Of a DNA stretch of 64,000 nt, positions 9,155 through 16,442 are shown piece by piece. The notes beneath the pieces were generated by a model. That model was not told where the DNA came from and searched no databases. It saw only the letters and a program-made list of their open reading frames with translations. This stretch comes from an uncultured Sanguibacteroides sp. (GTDB lineage Bacteria; Bacteroidota; Bacteroidia; Bacteroidales; Marinifilaceae). The stretch lies in NCBI RefSeq assembly GCF_900543425.1, contig NZ_UQRQ01000003.1, positions 1-64,000 of the forward strand, read 5' to 3'. The stretch's first letter is position 1; each line of letters opens with the position of its first letter. Made by a program: the position numbers and the translations under genes.

Positions 9155-9943
9155 TCATATCGAGAGTTTTTCCTTCAACAATTTATATCCGGTACTACTT
9201 GCCCTCAACTGGATCCCGTTTTTAAGGAAAACGTGATAGGTCTCTTTTCCGTAGAGCTCCACCCGTTGAATTTGTTCGACGTTTACCAAATAGGAACGGT
9301 GTATACGCACGAACTCGCCGGAAGGCAGATGTGTTTCCAGGAACTTCATCGTCTGTTCTTTTAAGTAGGAACCGGAAGAAGTAAACAACGTGACGTAATC
9401 ACCGCTTGCCTGTACATACCACAAATCACATAAACGGATAACGTGGATACGGGTCCCGTCTTTGACGGCGATCCTACCCGGGAGATCATCGGCTTGCATC
9501 CGCTGTAAGTTTTCAGCAGCCACACGTTCCTCCTTCCACTCCTTTAACCGTTGAAGCCGATACCATTGAAACAACATAATCCAGCAAGGGATACCGACCA
9601 TCAGTCGGAGAGGTATCGTCCGGACGAAAAGAGAATCGGAAATACCGACTATCCCGTCTCCTATGTATTGTCCGGCGTAAGAACCCATGACCCATATCAG
9701 CATAACCAATAGCGTCAACACCAGTTGAGCTTGAAATACCTGCCAAAAACCGACCGTGTACCAAAGCAGAAAACCGAGTAGCAATAACAAACCGGTGGAG
9801 ACCACTCCGTCAATCAAAGCCGGGATCAACTCTGCCCGGCAATACAACATCAGGAGCAAACCTTGTATTACCGCAGTTAGCAGGGCAACTCCGATTATTG
9901 CGGTGACCCGAAGCTTCGATTGGATAAAAGGATGGACGTACAT
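9155..9943 (-). CDS. Membrane-anchored LytTR DNA-binding regulator
   Basis: A 262-residue protein with about four N-terminal transmembrane helices (residues 10-130), a charged linker, and a C-terminal LytTR domain (about residues 160-260; FVRIHRSYLVNVEQIQRVEL is typical). There is no receiver domain, so this is a one-component membrane regulator and not a LytR response regulator. A TTG six bases upstream is in frame, but the ATG at 9943 is preferred. The preceding gene's stop codon (9946-9948) ends two bases before that ATG, so the two should be co-transcribed and the LiaF-like protein may be its signal partner. Signal and target are unknown. Confidence 0.85.
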   Translation of the reverse strand: MYVHPFIQSKLRVTAIIGVALLTAVIQGLLLMLYCRAELIPALIDGVVSTGLLLLLGFLLWYTVGFWQVFQAQLVLTLLVMLIWVMGSYAGQYIGDGIVGISDSLFVRTIPLRLMVGIPCWIMLFQWYRLQRLKEWKEERVAAENLQRMQADDLPGRIAVKDGTRIHVIRLCDLWYVQASGDYVTLFTSSGSYLKEQTMKFLETHLPSGEFVRIHRSYLVNVEQIQRVELYGKETYHVFLKNGIQLRASSTGYKLLKEKLSI

Positions 9944-9945
9944 AA

Positions 9946-10683
9946 TCAACCTTTTATTTCAAGACCGCCAAAAGAAACCTTCCCGCGGATAACTAACGTA
10001 CGAGCCGTATCGATATTATTCACCATCAACCGGGAATCATCACAGCCTCCCACGAAAGGGTGTACTTCCATTCTTATATTCCAATGAGAAGGAGCATAAA
10101 TCTCTATCCCTCCGAAATTGCAATCGACATCGACGTACACCTCTTCGGCGGCAAGCACCGTCCTTCGCAAATCCAGAATCGTCCCCCCGAACGAATTTTT
10201 TATCGTAGCCCCCATAAATGCTTCATCCATAACGATTCGCTGTACACTTCCGAACACATTTTCAGAACGGACATATCCATCGGACGAATCATAGATATTA
10301 CTGGATGAATCTCTTCTTCTTTTCCATTTTTTGACACTTTTTTTCGCCGTAAATAACAAAACCAGTCCCACCGCAATAAAAAAGGTCGGCCAAACGACCT
10401 GATGATTTAAATTATAGTCGACACATCCCCATTTAGGAAGTATAAAATAGAGGCCTATCGCCGCAAATATTCCGCCACCTAAAAAGTTTCGGTCGATAAA
10501 CAACTTTATACTCCACAAAATAAAAAGCATCGGCCAAGATAAAAGGGCATGATATACTTTTTCATCGATATAACCGGTATTCTTTCCGATCATCAATAAA
10601 CCGATTCCAATACAAACAGCCGACATAAAATAACGAACGGATACTCTCTTTTTATCGTTTCGACTTAACTCTTCTGTTTTCAT
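9946..10683 (-). CDS. LiaF-like membrane protein (DUF5668 plus LiaF C-terminal domain)
   Basis: A 245-residue protein. The N-terminal half has four short hydrophobic segments of the LiaI/LiaF (DUF5668) type, and the C-terminal half (from about residue 140) is the beta-rich LiaF C-terminal domain (SVQRIVMDEAFMGATIKNSF, then FGGTILDLRR). In Firmicutes, LiaF restrains an envelope-stress two-component system. The adjacent LytTR gene suggests a similar sensing role here, which is inferred. The start is set at the ATG at 10683, 25 bases downstream of a consensus promoter box. A longer in-frame start lies upstream of that box. Confidence 0.85.
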   Translation of the reverse strand: MKTEELSRNDKKRVSVRYFMSAVCIGIGLLMIGKNTGYIDEKVYHALLSWPMLFILWSIKLFIDRNFLGGGIFAAIGLYFILPKWGCVDYNLNHQVVWPTFFIAVGLVLLFTAKKSVKKWKRRRDSSSNIYDSSDGYVRSENVFGSVQRIVMDEAFMGATIKNSFGGTILDLRRTVLAAEEVYVDVDCNFGGIEIYAPSHWNIRMEVHPFVGGCDDSRLMVNNIDTARTLVIRGKVSFGGLEIKG

Positions 10684-10708
10684 AGTTTTTTCATTTTTAA
10701 TTACGCTG

Positions 10709-10716
10709 CAAACATA
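10709..10716 (-). promoter_or_regulatory. -7 promoter box of the LiaF-like/LytTR operon
   Basis: TATGTTTG on the minus strand fits TAnnTTTG and lies 25 bases before the chosen ATG. Confidence 0.6.
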
Positions 10717-10841
10717 AGGGAATACCCAGTTTCCGTAAAGCACTATTCTTTTATTCGGGAGATATAATCGATAAACAACCGATAAATCCCGACAAGTCCC
10801 TCTTTCTATTTTAAAAGATCATATCCTTCAGGAACAAAATT

Positions 10842-10868
10842 AAAAAAAGGTGCCTTATTTTAGGCACC
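10842..10868 (-). terminator. Terminator of the YitT gene
   Basis: On the minus strand, AGGTGCCT pairs with AGGCACCT and is followed by seven T residues. It lies 64 bases after the YitT stop codon. Confidence 0.8.
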
Positions 10869-10931
10869 TCATCTGTTTTTTACAAAAAAAATCTTGTCCG
10901 GATCGAACCTGAAAATTTCCATCTGTTTTTC

Positions 10932-11843
10932 TTAATCCTCCTTTAAGGATTTGAATCCTCGACCCAATATCTCCCGGGAATCGATCACGTTGATAAAAGC
11001 TTCCGGATCTATCTCCCGGATACGATGACGCAATATCATCATCTCGCGACGGGTAAGAATCGTATAAATAATTTCCCGAGATTCTCCCTTATAGGCTCCG
11101 ACGGCCGGCAGCATGGTAGCTCCGCGGTTAATATCGTTCAATATAATATTTTTTACAGACTCAACCTCTTTCGTCACAATCATCAAGGTCTTGTGTACGG
11201 AAGCTCCTTCCACGATCAGGTCGATCACCTTGCCCTCGATAAACACGATAATCCAGGAATACATCGGTAATTTCCAATCCCCGAAGGCCAAAACGGTCGT
11301 TAAGGTAATCGTACAATCCACGATAATCACCAAGGTTCCCAAAGAGATATGCGTGTATTTATTTAAAATCATCGCAATAATATCCGATCCTCCTGAAGTA
11401 GCCCTGGATTTAAAAATCATTCCTATTCCGATACCATATACGATACCTCCGAAGATAGAGGACAACAACTGCTCCTGCAAGTCGGCCCGATTCTCCACTC
11501 CCGGTTCCAACAAAGCATCAAAGCCATAAGACTGGTGAATCAACCACATAAAACCCGGAATAGCAAAAGTACAAATCACGGTTTTAATACCGAACTTAGC
11601 TCCTAAGAAATAGATACCAAGCAACAACAAAGGCACATCCATACATAGAGCTGTTGCTTCTGTTCTCCAACCTAACAAATGATGGAAAACCATAGAAAGA
11701 CCATACGTCCCTCCCGGCGCAAATCCATAGGGTTCGGCAAACATTACGGCTCCCAACGCAAACACAAAACAACCACCTATCAACCAAGAATAGGTAATAA
11801 AGAAATCCTTAGAGAATAATTTCTCCTTCGTTACAAATCCCAT
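10932..11843 (-). CDS. YitT family membrane protein (DUF161/DUF2179)
   Basis: A 303-residue inner-membrane protein with an N-terminal region of about five or six transmembrane helices (YitT_membrane, including FALGAVMFAEPYGFAPGGTYG) and a C-terminal soluble DUF2179 domain from about residue 215 (THREE-strand pattern around MIVTKEVESVKNIIL). The family is widespread but its biochemical role is unknown; transport has been proposed. It has its own promoter box and terminator, so it is monocistronic. Confidence 0.9.
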   Translation of the reverse strand: MGFVTKEKLFSKDFFITYSWLIGGCFVFALGAVMFAEPYGFAPGGTYGLSMVFHHLLGWRTEATALCMDVPLLLLGIYFLGAKFGIKTVICTFAIPGFMWLIHQSYGFDALLEPGVENRADLQEQLLSSIFGGIVYGIGIGMIFKSRATSGGSDIIAMILNKYTHISLGTLVIIVDCTITLTTVLAFGDWKLPMYSWIIVFIEGKVIDLIVEGASVHKTLMIVTKEVESVKNIILNDINRGATMLPAVGAYKGESREIIYTILTRREMMILRHRIREIDPEAFINVIDSREILGRGFKSLKED

Positions 11844-11889
11844 GTTTAAATTTATTTATTGAGTTATTAATTCCACTTTTTCAGACGCA

Positions 11890-11897
11890 CAAAAGTA
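11890..11897 (-). promoter_or_regulatory. -7 promoter box of the YitT gene
   Basis: TACTTTTG on the minus strand fits TAnnTTTG and lies 46 bases before the ATG. Confidence 0.6.
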
Positions 11898-11988
11898 CAA
11901 CTTGTTTTCGATTTCCCACAACGTTTTCGAGGTAATCGAAAAATATGTATTATATTCACAAACAGCAACTTACATGATAACAAGCATG

Positions 11989-12023
11989 CATATTTATACA
12001 AAAGACCACATATTTATACAAAA
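11989..12023. repeat. Tandem 15-bp direct repeat upstream of the YitT gene
   Basis: CATATTTATACAAAA occurs twice (11989-12003 and 12009-12023), a 20-bp period equal to about two helical turns. It lies about 100 bp upstream of the YitT promoter box and about 100 bp upstream of the riboswitch promoter, in otherwise AT-rich non-coding DNA. It may be a regulator-binding site. Confidence 0.55.
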
Positions 12024-12121
12024 AACGAAAAAGGCCGTATCAACTCATCTCTTCCGAAATAAAAAGAAAATCTATCTTTTAAAATTATTAGTTATCCCGT
12101 TCTAATTTTCATTTATTTGTT

Positions 12122-12129
12122 TATATTTG
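12122..12129 (+). promoter_or_regulatory. -7 promoter box of the cobalamin riboswitch RNA
   Basis: TATATTTG on the plus strand is a perfect TAnnTTTG match. It predicts a transcription start near 12134, just before the aptamer begins. Confidence 0.65.
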
Positions 12130-12130
12130 T

Positions 12131-12297
12131 CTTGGTTTTGGATAGTGAATGTTCTTCGAATGTTCCGAGGGAATCATGTGAAAATCGTGAACTGTACCCG
12201 CAGCTGTAAGCTTCATTAACTTTAGTCTCTACTGCCACTGTTTAACAAAAATGGGAAGGCGACAAAAAGGGAGCAAGTCAGAAAACCTGCCAAACAT
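12131..12297 (+). ncRNA. Cobalamin (B12) riboswitch aptamer with no downstream gene
   Basis: All hallmarks of the cobalamin aptamer are present in order: GGGAATCATGTGAAAATC followed by GAACTGTACCCGCAGCTGTAA (B12-box core), the GCCACTG segment, the GGGAAGGCG block and the closing AGTCAGAAAACCTGCC. The orientation is plus. No B12-related gene follows. The next gene, nadD, is on the opposite strand and its stop codon meets the end of the riboswitch unit. In most genomes this element sits before btuB-like or cobalamin-synthesis genes, so this copy stands alone. Confidence 0.95.
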
Positions 12298-12336
12298 TAG
12301 TTTTTACTGTAGCTTTCGGGAAAAGAAGCTGGTAAG

Positions 12337-12384
12337 ATGTTTATTGTGCCTGCCACAATTTTCTTCTACCCCATTTTCCAATAA
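12337..12384 (+). other. Possible 15-residue peptide frame behind the riboswitch
   Basis: ATG to TAA encodes MFIVPATIFFYPIFQ. There is no convincing ribosome-binding site and the frame is very short, so it may be chance. It overlaps a small ATTGTG/CACAAT hairpin (12343-12359) followed by TTTTCTTCT, which could itself be a regulatory terminator. Confidence 0.15.
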
Positions 12385-12398
12385 GCGTTGTTCTGCCG

Positions 12399-12481
12399 AA
12401 TAGGTGAGCAGATATTTTTTTATAGAATTTCTCTGCCAATTTAATTCTATAATAAAAATACAAGCTCACTTATTCTTTTTT
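12399..12481 (+). terminator. Long terminator-like hairpin closing the riboswitch unit
   Basis: The outer arms AATAGGTGAGC (12399-12409) and GCTCACTTATT (12464-12474) pair with one G-T wobble. The inner arms TATAGAATT (12421-12429) and AATTCTATA also pair, with further A/T complementarity between. Six T residues follow at 12476-12481. The T tract is on the plus-strand side only, so the hairpin suits the riboswitch RNA and not nadD. It overlaps the last codons of nadD. Confidence 0.6.
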
Positions 12482-13072
12482 AGACAGCTCGTATTTCTTT
12501 ATGACAAGAGGCAATATGCCAGAAGGAACCCATTTTGCGATATTCTCCCCGGACCGGACTTTATCTCTTATTTCCGTTGACGAATAAGGAAACAGAGGGG
12601 CATCGACAAAAAATACGTCCGGATAGTCTTCCCCGGAATACTCAAACCCTTTACGAGGATAAACGAGTAGGGGATAATGCGTGCGAATCCATTGATAATC
12701 TTTCCATAAATGAAAACTACACAGGTTATCCCCTCCTATGACTAATCGAAACAGGAAGTCCGGATAACGAGAGGAAAGTAACCTTAAGGTATCTACCGTA
12801 TAAGAAGGTTTAGGCATGGAAAATTCGATATCGCAAGCATACATTCGTCCGTCGTCGGCAATGGCTGTTTTTACCATCTCTAACCGATCTTGTTCCGATA
12901 ATAATGCCTGATTTACCTTAAAAGGATTACAAGGGCTAATAACAAACCACAACTTATCACAATATCCTTTATCAAGGAGATAGCGGGCAATACCGATATG
13001 ACCATTATGAATCGGATTAAAAGACCCGAAAAACAATCCTATTCGCAAAGGTATTTGATTATTACGATTCAT
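12470..13072 (-). CDS. nadD: Nicotinate-nucleotide adenylyltransferase NadD
   Basis: Adenylates nicotinate mononucleotide in NAD synthesis. The 200-residue protein carries the nucleotidyltransferase signature GSFNPIHNGH (residues 16-25) and the C-terminal SSTEIR motif. The ATG at 13072 is well placed. In many Bacteroidales nadD follows yicC and gmk. Here yicC is upstream on the same strand but gmk is missing from between them, and a 233-base gap of repeat words lies there instead. Its 3' end meets the riboswitch unit on the other strand. Confidence 0.95.
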   Translation of the reverse strand: MNRNNQIPLRIGLFFGSFNPIHNGHIGIARYLLDKGYCDKLWFVISPCNPFKVNQALLSEQDRLEMVKTAIADDGRMYACDIEFSMPKPSYTVDTLRLLSSRYPDFLFRLVIGGDNLCSFHLWKDYQWIRTHYPLLVYPRKGFEYSGEDYPDVFFVDAPLFPYSSTEIRDKVRSGENIAKWVPSGILPLVIKKYELSKKE

Positions 13073-13280
13073 TTTTTCAAGAATCCAATTTATTCTGTAA
13101 TTTAGCGATTAGACTATTCCATGATTATCCGTCACTTAATCGCTTCTTCGCCGAATCCGAAATTCCAACATCCTTTAATCTACGATCACCAAGTAAAAGT
13201 CCTTCTGTTTTTATCCCCAATCGCCGAATCTACTTAATCACAGAATCTTAGTCACAGCGTTCTTTGATCGTCAATTATTT
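13073..13280. repeat. Intergenic repeat words between yicC and nadD
   Basis: The gap contains several CACTTAATCGC, GCCGAATC and CACAGAATC words of the dispersed family. No open frame or RNA gene is visible. This is where guanylate kinase often lies in related genomes. Confidence 0.5.
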
Positions 13281-13305
13281 CATACTATTTCGGTTCATCT
13301 CCGAC

Positions 13306-14184
13306 CTATAAAACGTTAAGGCTTTGTTCCTTAATTTTTTCCAGTTCATCTTTCATTCGCACCACTAATTTCTGTATATCGTGATCGTTTGCTTTCGATC
13401 CCATCGTATTGATTTCGCGGCCTATCTCCTGGGCGATAAAACCCAATTTACGTCCCGGAGCTTCTTCTTTCTCGGCCGTTTCTATAAAGTATTTACAATG
13501 ATTGGCCAAACGTACTTTTTCTTCCGTGATATCCAGTTTCTCCAGATAATAGATAATCTCCTGCTCCAAACGGTTTTCATCTATATTCTTGATTTCACCC
13601 CATTCCTTCATCTTTTCCTGCAAACGCTGTTTTATTGCTACAACACGCTGGGCTTCAAACCGAGGAACCTCTGCCGATAAATCTTTAATCAGCTCTATGC
13701 GATTCAATATATCTTTTATCAATACGGCTCCCTCCTGCACTCTAAACTTATTAACCTCTTCCAAGGCTTTCACGATTCCGGCTTTCAAATGATTCCACTC
13801 CTCTTCATCCAGCTCTTCGGATTTTACCTGAAGGGTATCCGGGAAACGCATGATCGTTTGTAACAACTCCCCCTTATCCGGTTCTACTCCCAGAGAAGAA
13901 GCGACATCAAGCATTTGTTGATAATATTGGGAAACGACCGATCTATTTACAGCTACTTCTTTGTCCGCATCAGTACCGTCAAAATAGATAAACATATCCA
14001 CTTTACCCCGTTCCAGGTCATTTTTTATCATATTCCGAATCTCTATATCTTTCTCCTTATATAGATTCGGCGTCTTCAAATTAATATCCAATTGTTTTGA
14101 GTTCAGGCTTTTTACTTCAATCACAATCTTCTTATCACCACTTTCGACAGTTGCTTTTCCGAAGCCGGTCATTGATTTTACCAT
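13306..14184 (-). CDS. yicC: YicC family endoribonuclease-like protein
   Basis: A 292-residue protein starting with the family hallmark MVKSMTGFGKA, with the YicC N-terminal domain and the DUF1732 C-terminal domain (EAPGRKLGFIAQEIGREINT, then SKANDHDIQKLVV). Relatives act in RNA turnover and stress physiology in E. coli and Bacillus. An upstream in-frame TTG exists, but the ATG at 14184 gives the conserved N-terminus. A TACTTTTG box lies upstream. Confidence 0.93.
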   Translation of the reverse strand: MVKSMTGFGKATVESGDKKIVIEVKSLNSKQLDINLKTPNLYKEKDIEIRNMIKNDLERGKVDMFIYFDGTDADKEVAVNRSVVSQYYQQMLDVASSLGVEPDKGELLQTIMRFPDTLQVKSEELDEEEWNHLKAGIVKALEEVNKFRVQEGAVLIKDILNRIELIKDLSAEVPRFEAQRVVAIKQRLQEKMKEWGEIKNIDENRLEQEIIYYLEKLDITEEKVRLANHCKYFIETAEKEEAPGRKLGFIAQEIGREINTMGSKANDHDIQKLVVRMKDELEKIKEQSLNVL

Positions 14185-14217
14185 AATTTTCAACTTTTGT
14201 TAGGTTACAATTCCCTG

Positions 14218-14225
14218 CAAAAGTA
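14218..14225 (-). promoter_or_regulatory. -7 promoter box of yicC
   Basis: TACTTTTG on the minus strand fits TAnnTTTG and lies 33 bases before the ATG. Confidence 0.55.
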
Positions 14226-14275
14226 GGGCTTTTATTTTAGAAATAAGAGGTCTCCATAAAATAAAACAACGGCTA

Positions 14276-15037
14276 CTACTTCCCCAACATCTTCTGCCGG
14301 TACTCCGCCAATACCTTATCTATCTCCTCCTGAATACGATTCAACTCCTCATCCCAATACAGGGGATTTTCCAACCAGATCAACATCCGGGAACACTCTT
14401 GAAGCCGTAACTCCACGTATTTTTTCAGGAAAGAAAGTTCTAAACGACTCTCCTTTTCTAAATTCCGGGAACGCTCTATCGTCTGCAATGCATCCTGATA
14501 TTTTTTCCAACAAACGAAAGAGACCGTATCCACATATGCACGAACAACTTCCGGATCTTCGTCCCGTTCAATCATTTCGTAAACCTTCAACGCTTTTTCT
14601 TCATAACGATCTAACTCTTCCGGCCATACGTTTCCCATATCCGTAAGAAACAGAGAGGCGAACAGGAACAGAAGTAAAACCAAAAGCCCCAACAGGCTAA
14701 CTCCCAAAGCCCGCCAAACGGAATAGAAAGTACCTCCGTTTCGGGCGTGTTCATTCAAGCGATCTTTTTGTGTCTTATAAACGATAAAACCGATAATAAT
14801 TACACTCAATCCCGGTATCAGAAAACGAGGGACCCGATCAGCCTGTTCATCCGGCAGGTAACACAAGATAAGTACGACCAAAAGCGTCAAGAATAAAGAC
14901 ATCGTCAAGGTAAGCCAGGCCGCCTTTTTACGCCCCATGTGAAAATAGTTCACGCTCATCAACAAGCCGCCTGAAAAAGGACCGAACAGCAAAGTCATAA
15001 GGTCGATGATCTTCTCTTTATAAAATTTTGTCTCCAT
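14276..15037 (-). CDS. Uncharacterised membrane protein with a helical C-terminal domain
   Basis: I do not recognise this family. The 253-residue protein has four hydrophobic segments in its first half (about residues 10-30, 37-57, 72-88 and 105-130) and a charged, probably helical, soluble C-terminal half (residues 135-253) with many glutamates and arginines. The start METKFYKEK is chosen over a longer in-frame start because the ATG at 15037 follows a TAAGTTTG promoter box by 47 bases. It lies downstream of the sigma-factor operon but behind a terminator hairpin, so it is probably separately transcribed. Confidence 0.7.
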   Translation of the reverse strand: METKFYKEKIIDLMTLLFGPFSGGLLMSVNYFHMGRKKAAWLTLTMSLFLTLLVVLILCYLPDEQADRVPRFLIPGLSVIIIGFIVYKTQKDRLNEHARNGGTFYSVWRALGVSLLGLLVLLLFLFASLFLTDMGNVWPEELDRYEEKALKVYEMIERDEDPEVVRAYVDTVSFVCWKKYQDALQTIERSRNLEKESRLELSFLKKYVELRLQECSRMLIWLENPLYWDEELNRIQEEIDKVLAEYRQKMLGK

Positions 15038-15084
15038 GTTTTCAACTAATAAAAATTTCCGGCCTGACGCTTTTTTTAGGCGCA

Positions 15085-15092
15085 CAAACTTA
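15085..15092 (-). promoter_or_regulatory. -7 promoter box of the membrane-protein gene
   Basis: TAAGTTTG on the minus strand fits TAnnTTTG. Confidence 0.5.
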
Positions 15093-15109
15093 AAAAATTA
15101 TTTGACACA

Positions 15110-15157
15110 TACAACAAAATAAATGACCGGCACGACAGATTACCGCTTCGGTCATTT
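15110..15157 (-). terminator. Terminator of the sigma-factor operon
   Basis: AAATGACCG and CGGTCATTT form a perfect 9-bp stem with a 19-base loop. On the minus strand the stem is followed by ATTTTGTTG. It lies 19 bases past the stop codon of the second gene. Confidence 0.6.
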
Positions 15158-15175
15158 CTTAGTATGTAAACGCTA

Positions 15176-15778
15176 CTACCCTTGTTCTATCTCTTCCCAC
15201 TCCGTCACACTCTCTTCTATCTCCTCGATATTCTTTAAAAGAACCCGTCGGTATAGGACCCAAGTTATGAAGAGAGTAAACAACATCCCCACTACAACAG
15301 TAATAACAATTAAGCTATAAGCAACATCATTAAATAATTTAAGCGAAGCAATAAAGGAATATGCATAAGCGAAACCGATAAAAGGAGTATATATCCATCC
15401 TTTCTGTTTTTTTCTTTTATAATTATTCATCAACAAAGCCAACTCTTTCATATCCTTTTTTACAACATCTATTTTATACAGGAATTGCAATTCTCTAATC
15501 AACAAAATAATTCCTACCAGTAAAATAACACCACACTCCCACAAAAACCATTGTTCTATCCTATTTCTCAGGATAGGAGTACTCCAAATAAGAATACAGG
15601 ACAGCATCGATATTACAAAAAATACGATCACCCGTATGATATAATTGATCAGTCTGCTAATAGCATTATCCCGTTTTTTTTCGATGATCTTTCTAATCAT
15701 CCGTTCATTCAGAAGTTCCTTTCTTTTAAGAGACTCCCCCCAAGCATTCCAATTATCTTTTATTCGATCCAGTTCCAT
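15176..15778 (-). CDS. Putative membrane partner of the adjacent ECF sigma factor
   Basis: A 200-residue protein starting 11 bases after the sigma gene. It has a cytosolic N-terminal segment of about 45 charged residues (MELDRIKDNWNAWGESLKRK), then two pairs of transmembrane helices (about 46-85 and 130-175) separated by a charged loop. The size and position are those of an anti-sigma factor, but I see no clear ZAS motif or FecR domain. Anti-sigma function is therefore inferred from position alone. Confidence 0.65.
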   Translation of the reverse strand: MELDRIKDNWNAWGESLKRKELLNERMIRKIIEKKRDNAISRLINYIIRVIVFFVISMLSCILIWSTPILRNRIEQWFLWECGVILLVGIILLIRELQFLYKIDVVKKDMKELALLMNNYKRKKQKGWIYTPFIGFAYAYSFIASLKLFNDVAYSLIVITVVVGMLFTLFITWVLYRRVLLKNIEEIEESVTEWEEIEQG

Positions 15779-15789
15779 AACATTTCAAA

Positions 15790-16275
15790 TTAGTCATTAG
15801 ACATCTTTTTCAATTTCTCTTTGATTCTACTGAGTTTGGTGGCCACATTGCTTACCGACAACCCGGTAATCACCGCTATCTCCTGATACGGTTTTTCTTC
15901 CAGGTAAAGTAAAATCAATGCTTTTTCCAATTGCCCCAACCGATTGATTAAAACGTGCAGCTCTTCTATCTCCTTGCCGATATTTCGCTCATCAACCGGC
16001 AGATCCGACACGGTCATGATAGGTACCGTTTTCGACTTCTTTAAAAAACGCCGGAAATAGGAGATAGAGGTATTCAATGCAATCCGGTACACCCAAGTAG
16101 AAGGCTTTGCCTCTTTCCGGAATTCAGGAAATCCCTGCCAGAGGTTAATCACCGTCTCCTGATACAAATCGTTTAAATGCTCTGCGTCCCGGGAATACAT
16201 ATAGCAAACCTTATAAATGATCCGTTGGTGATCCTGAATAAAACCGATAAACTCTTTTTCTATCTCCTGATCCAT
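15790..16275 (-). CDS. ECF-type RNA polymerase sigma factor
   Basis: A 161-residue sigma-70 family protein with region 2 (about residues 10-75; IIYKVCYMYSRDAEHLNDLY and STWVYRIALNTSISYFRR) and region 4 (about residues 105-155; LEEKPYQEIAVITGLSVSNV). The start at 16275 (MDQEIEKEF) fits the family, and the upstream in-frame extension does not. It leads a two-gene operon with a membrane protein that may be its anti-sigma factor. Its target promoters are unknown. Confidence 0.92.
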   Translation of the reverse strand: MDQEIEKEFIGFIQDHQRIIYKVCYMYSRDAEHLNDLYQETVINLWQGFPEFRKEAKPSTWVYRIALNTSISYFRRFLKKSKTVPIMTVSDLPVDERNIGKEIEELHVLINRLGQLEKALILLYLEEKPYQEIAVITGLSVSNVATKLSRIKEKLKKMSND

Positions 16276-16403
16276 TGATTTTTTTCTTATAAGACGCAAA
16301 CAAGAAACAAAAATCACAGCAAACTAAAAAATATTTTATATAATTCCGTCGGTTAACCCGCTTCATTTTCAAAATCCGACATTTCATATTCACGGAAAAT
16401 CAC

Positions 16404-16411
16404 TATCTTTG
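16404..16411 (+). promoter_or_regulatory. -7 promoter box of lepA
   Basis: TATCTTTG fits TAnnTTTG and lies 31 bases before the lepA ATG. Confidence 0.6.
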
Positions 16412-16442
16412 CACTCCAAATCATTAATTGCAAATTTCATAC

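Noticed and set aside
12399..12474. Long hairpin considered as the terminator of nadD
   Set aside because: On the minus strand it is followed by CGGCAGAAC and not by T residues, so it fits the plus-strand riboswitch RNA better.
12535..12741. Plus-strand frame of 68 residues after the riboswitch
   Set aside because: It lies entirely inside nadD on the opposite strand, is low in protein-like features, and begins beyond the terminator hairpin.
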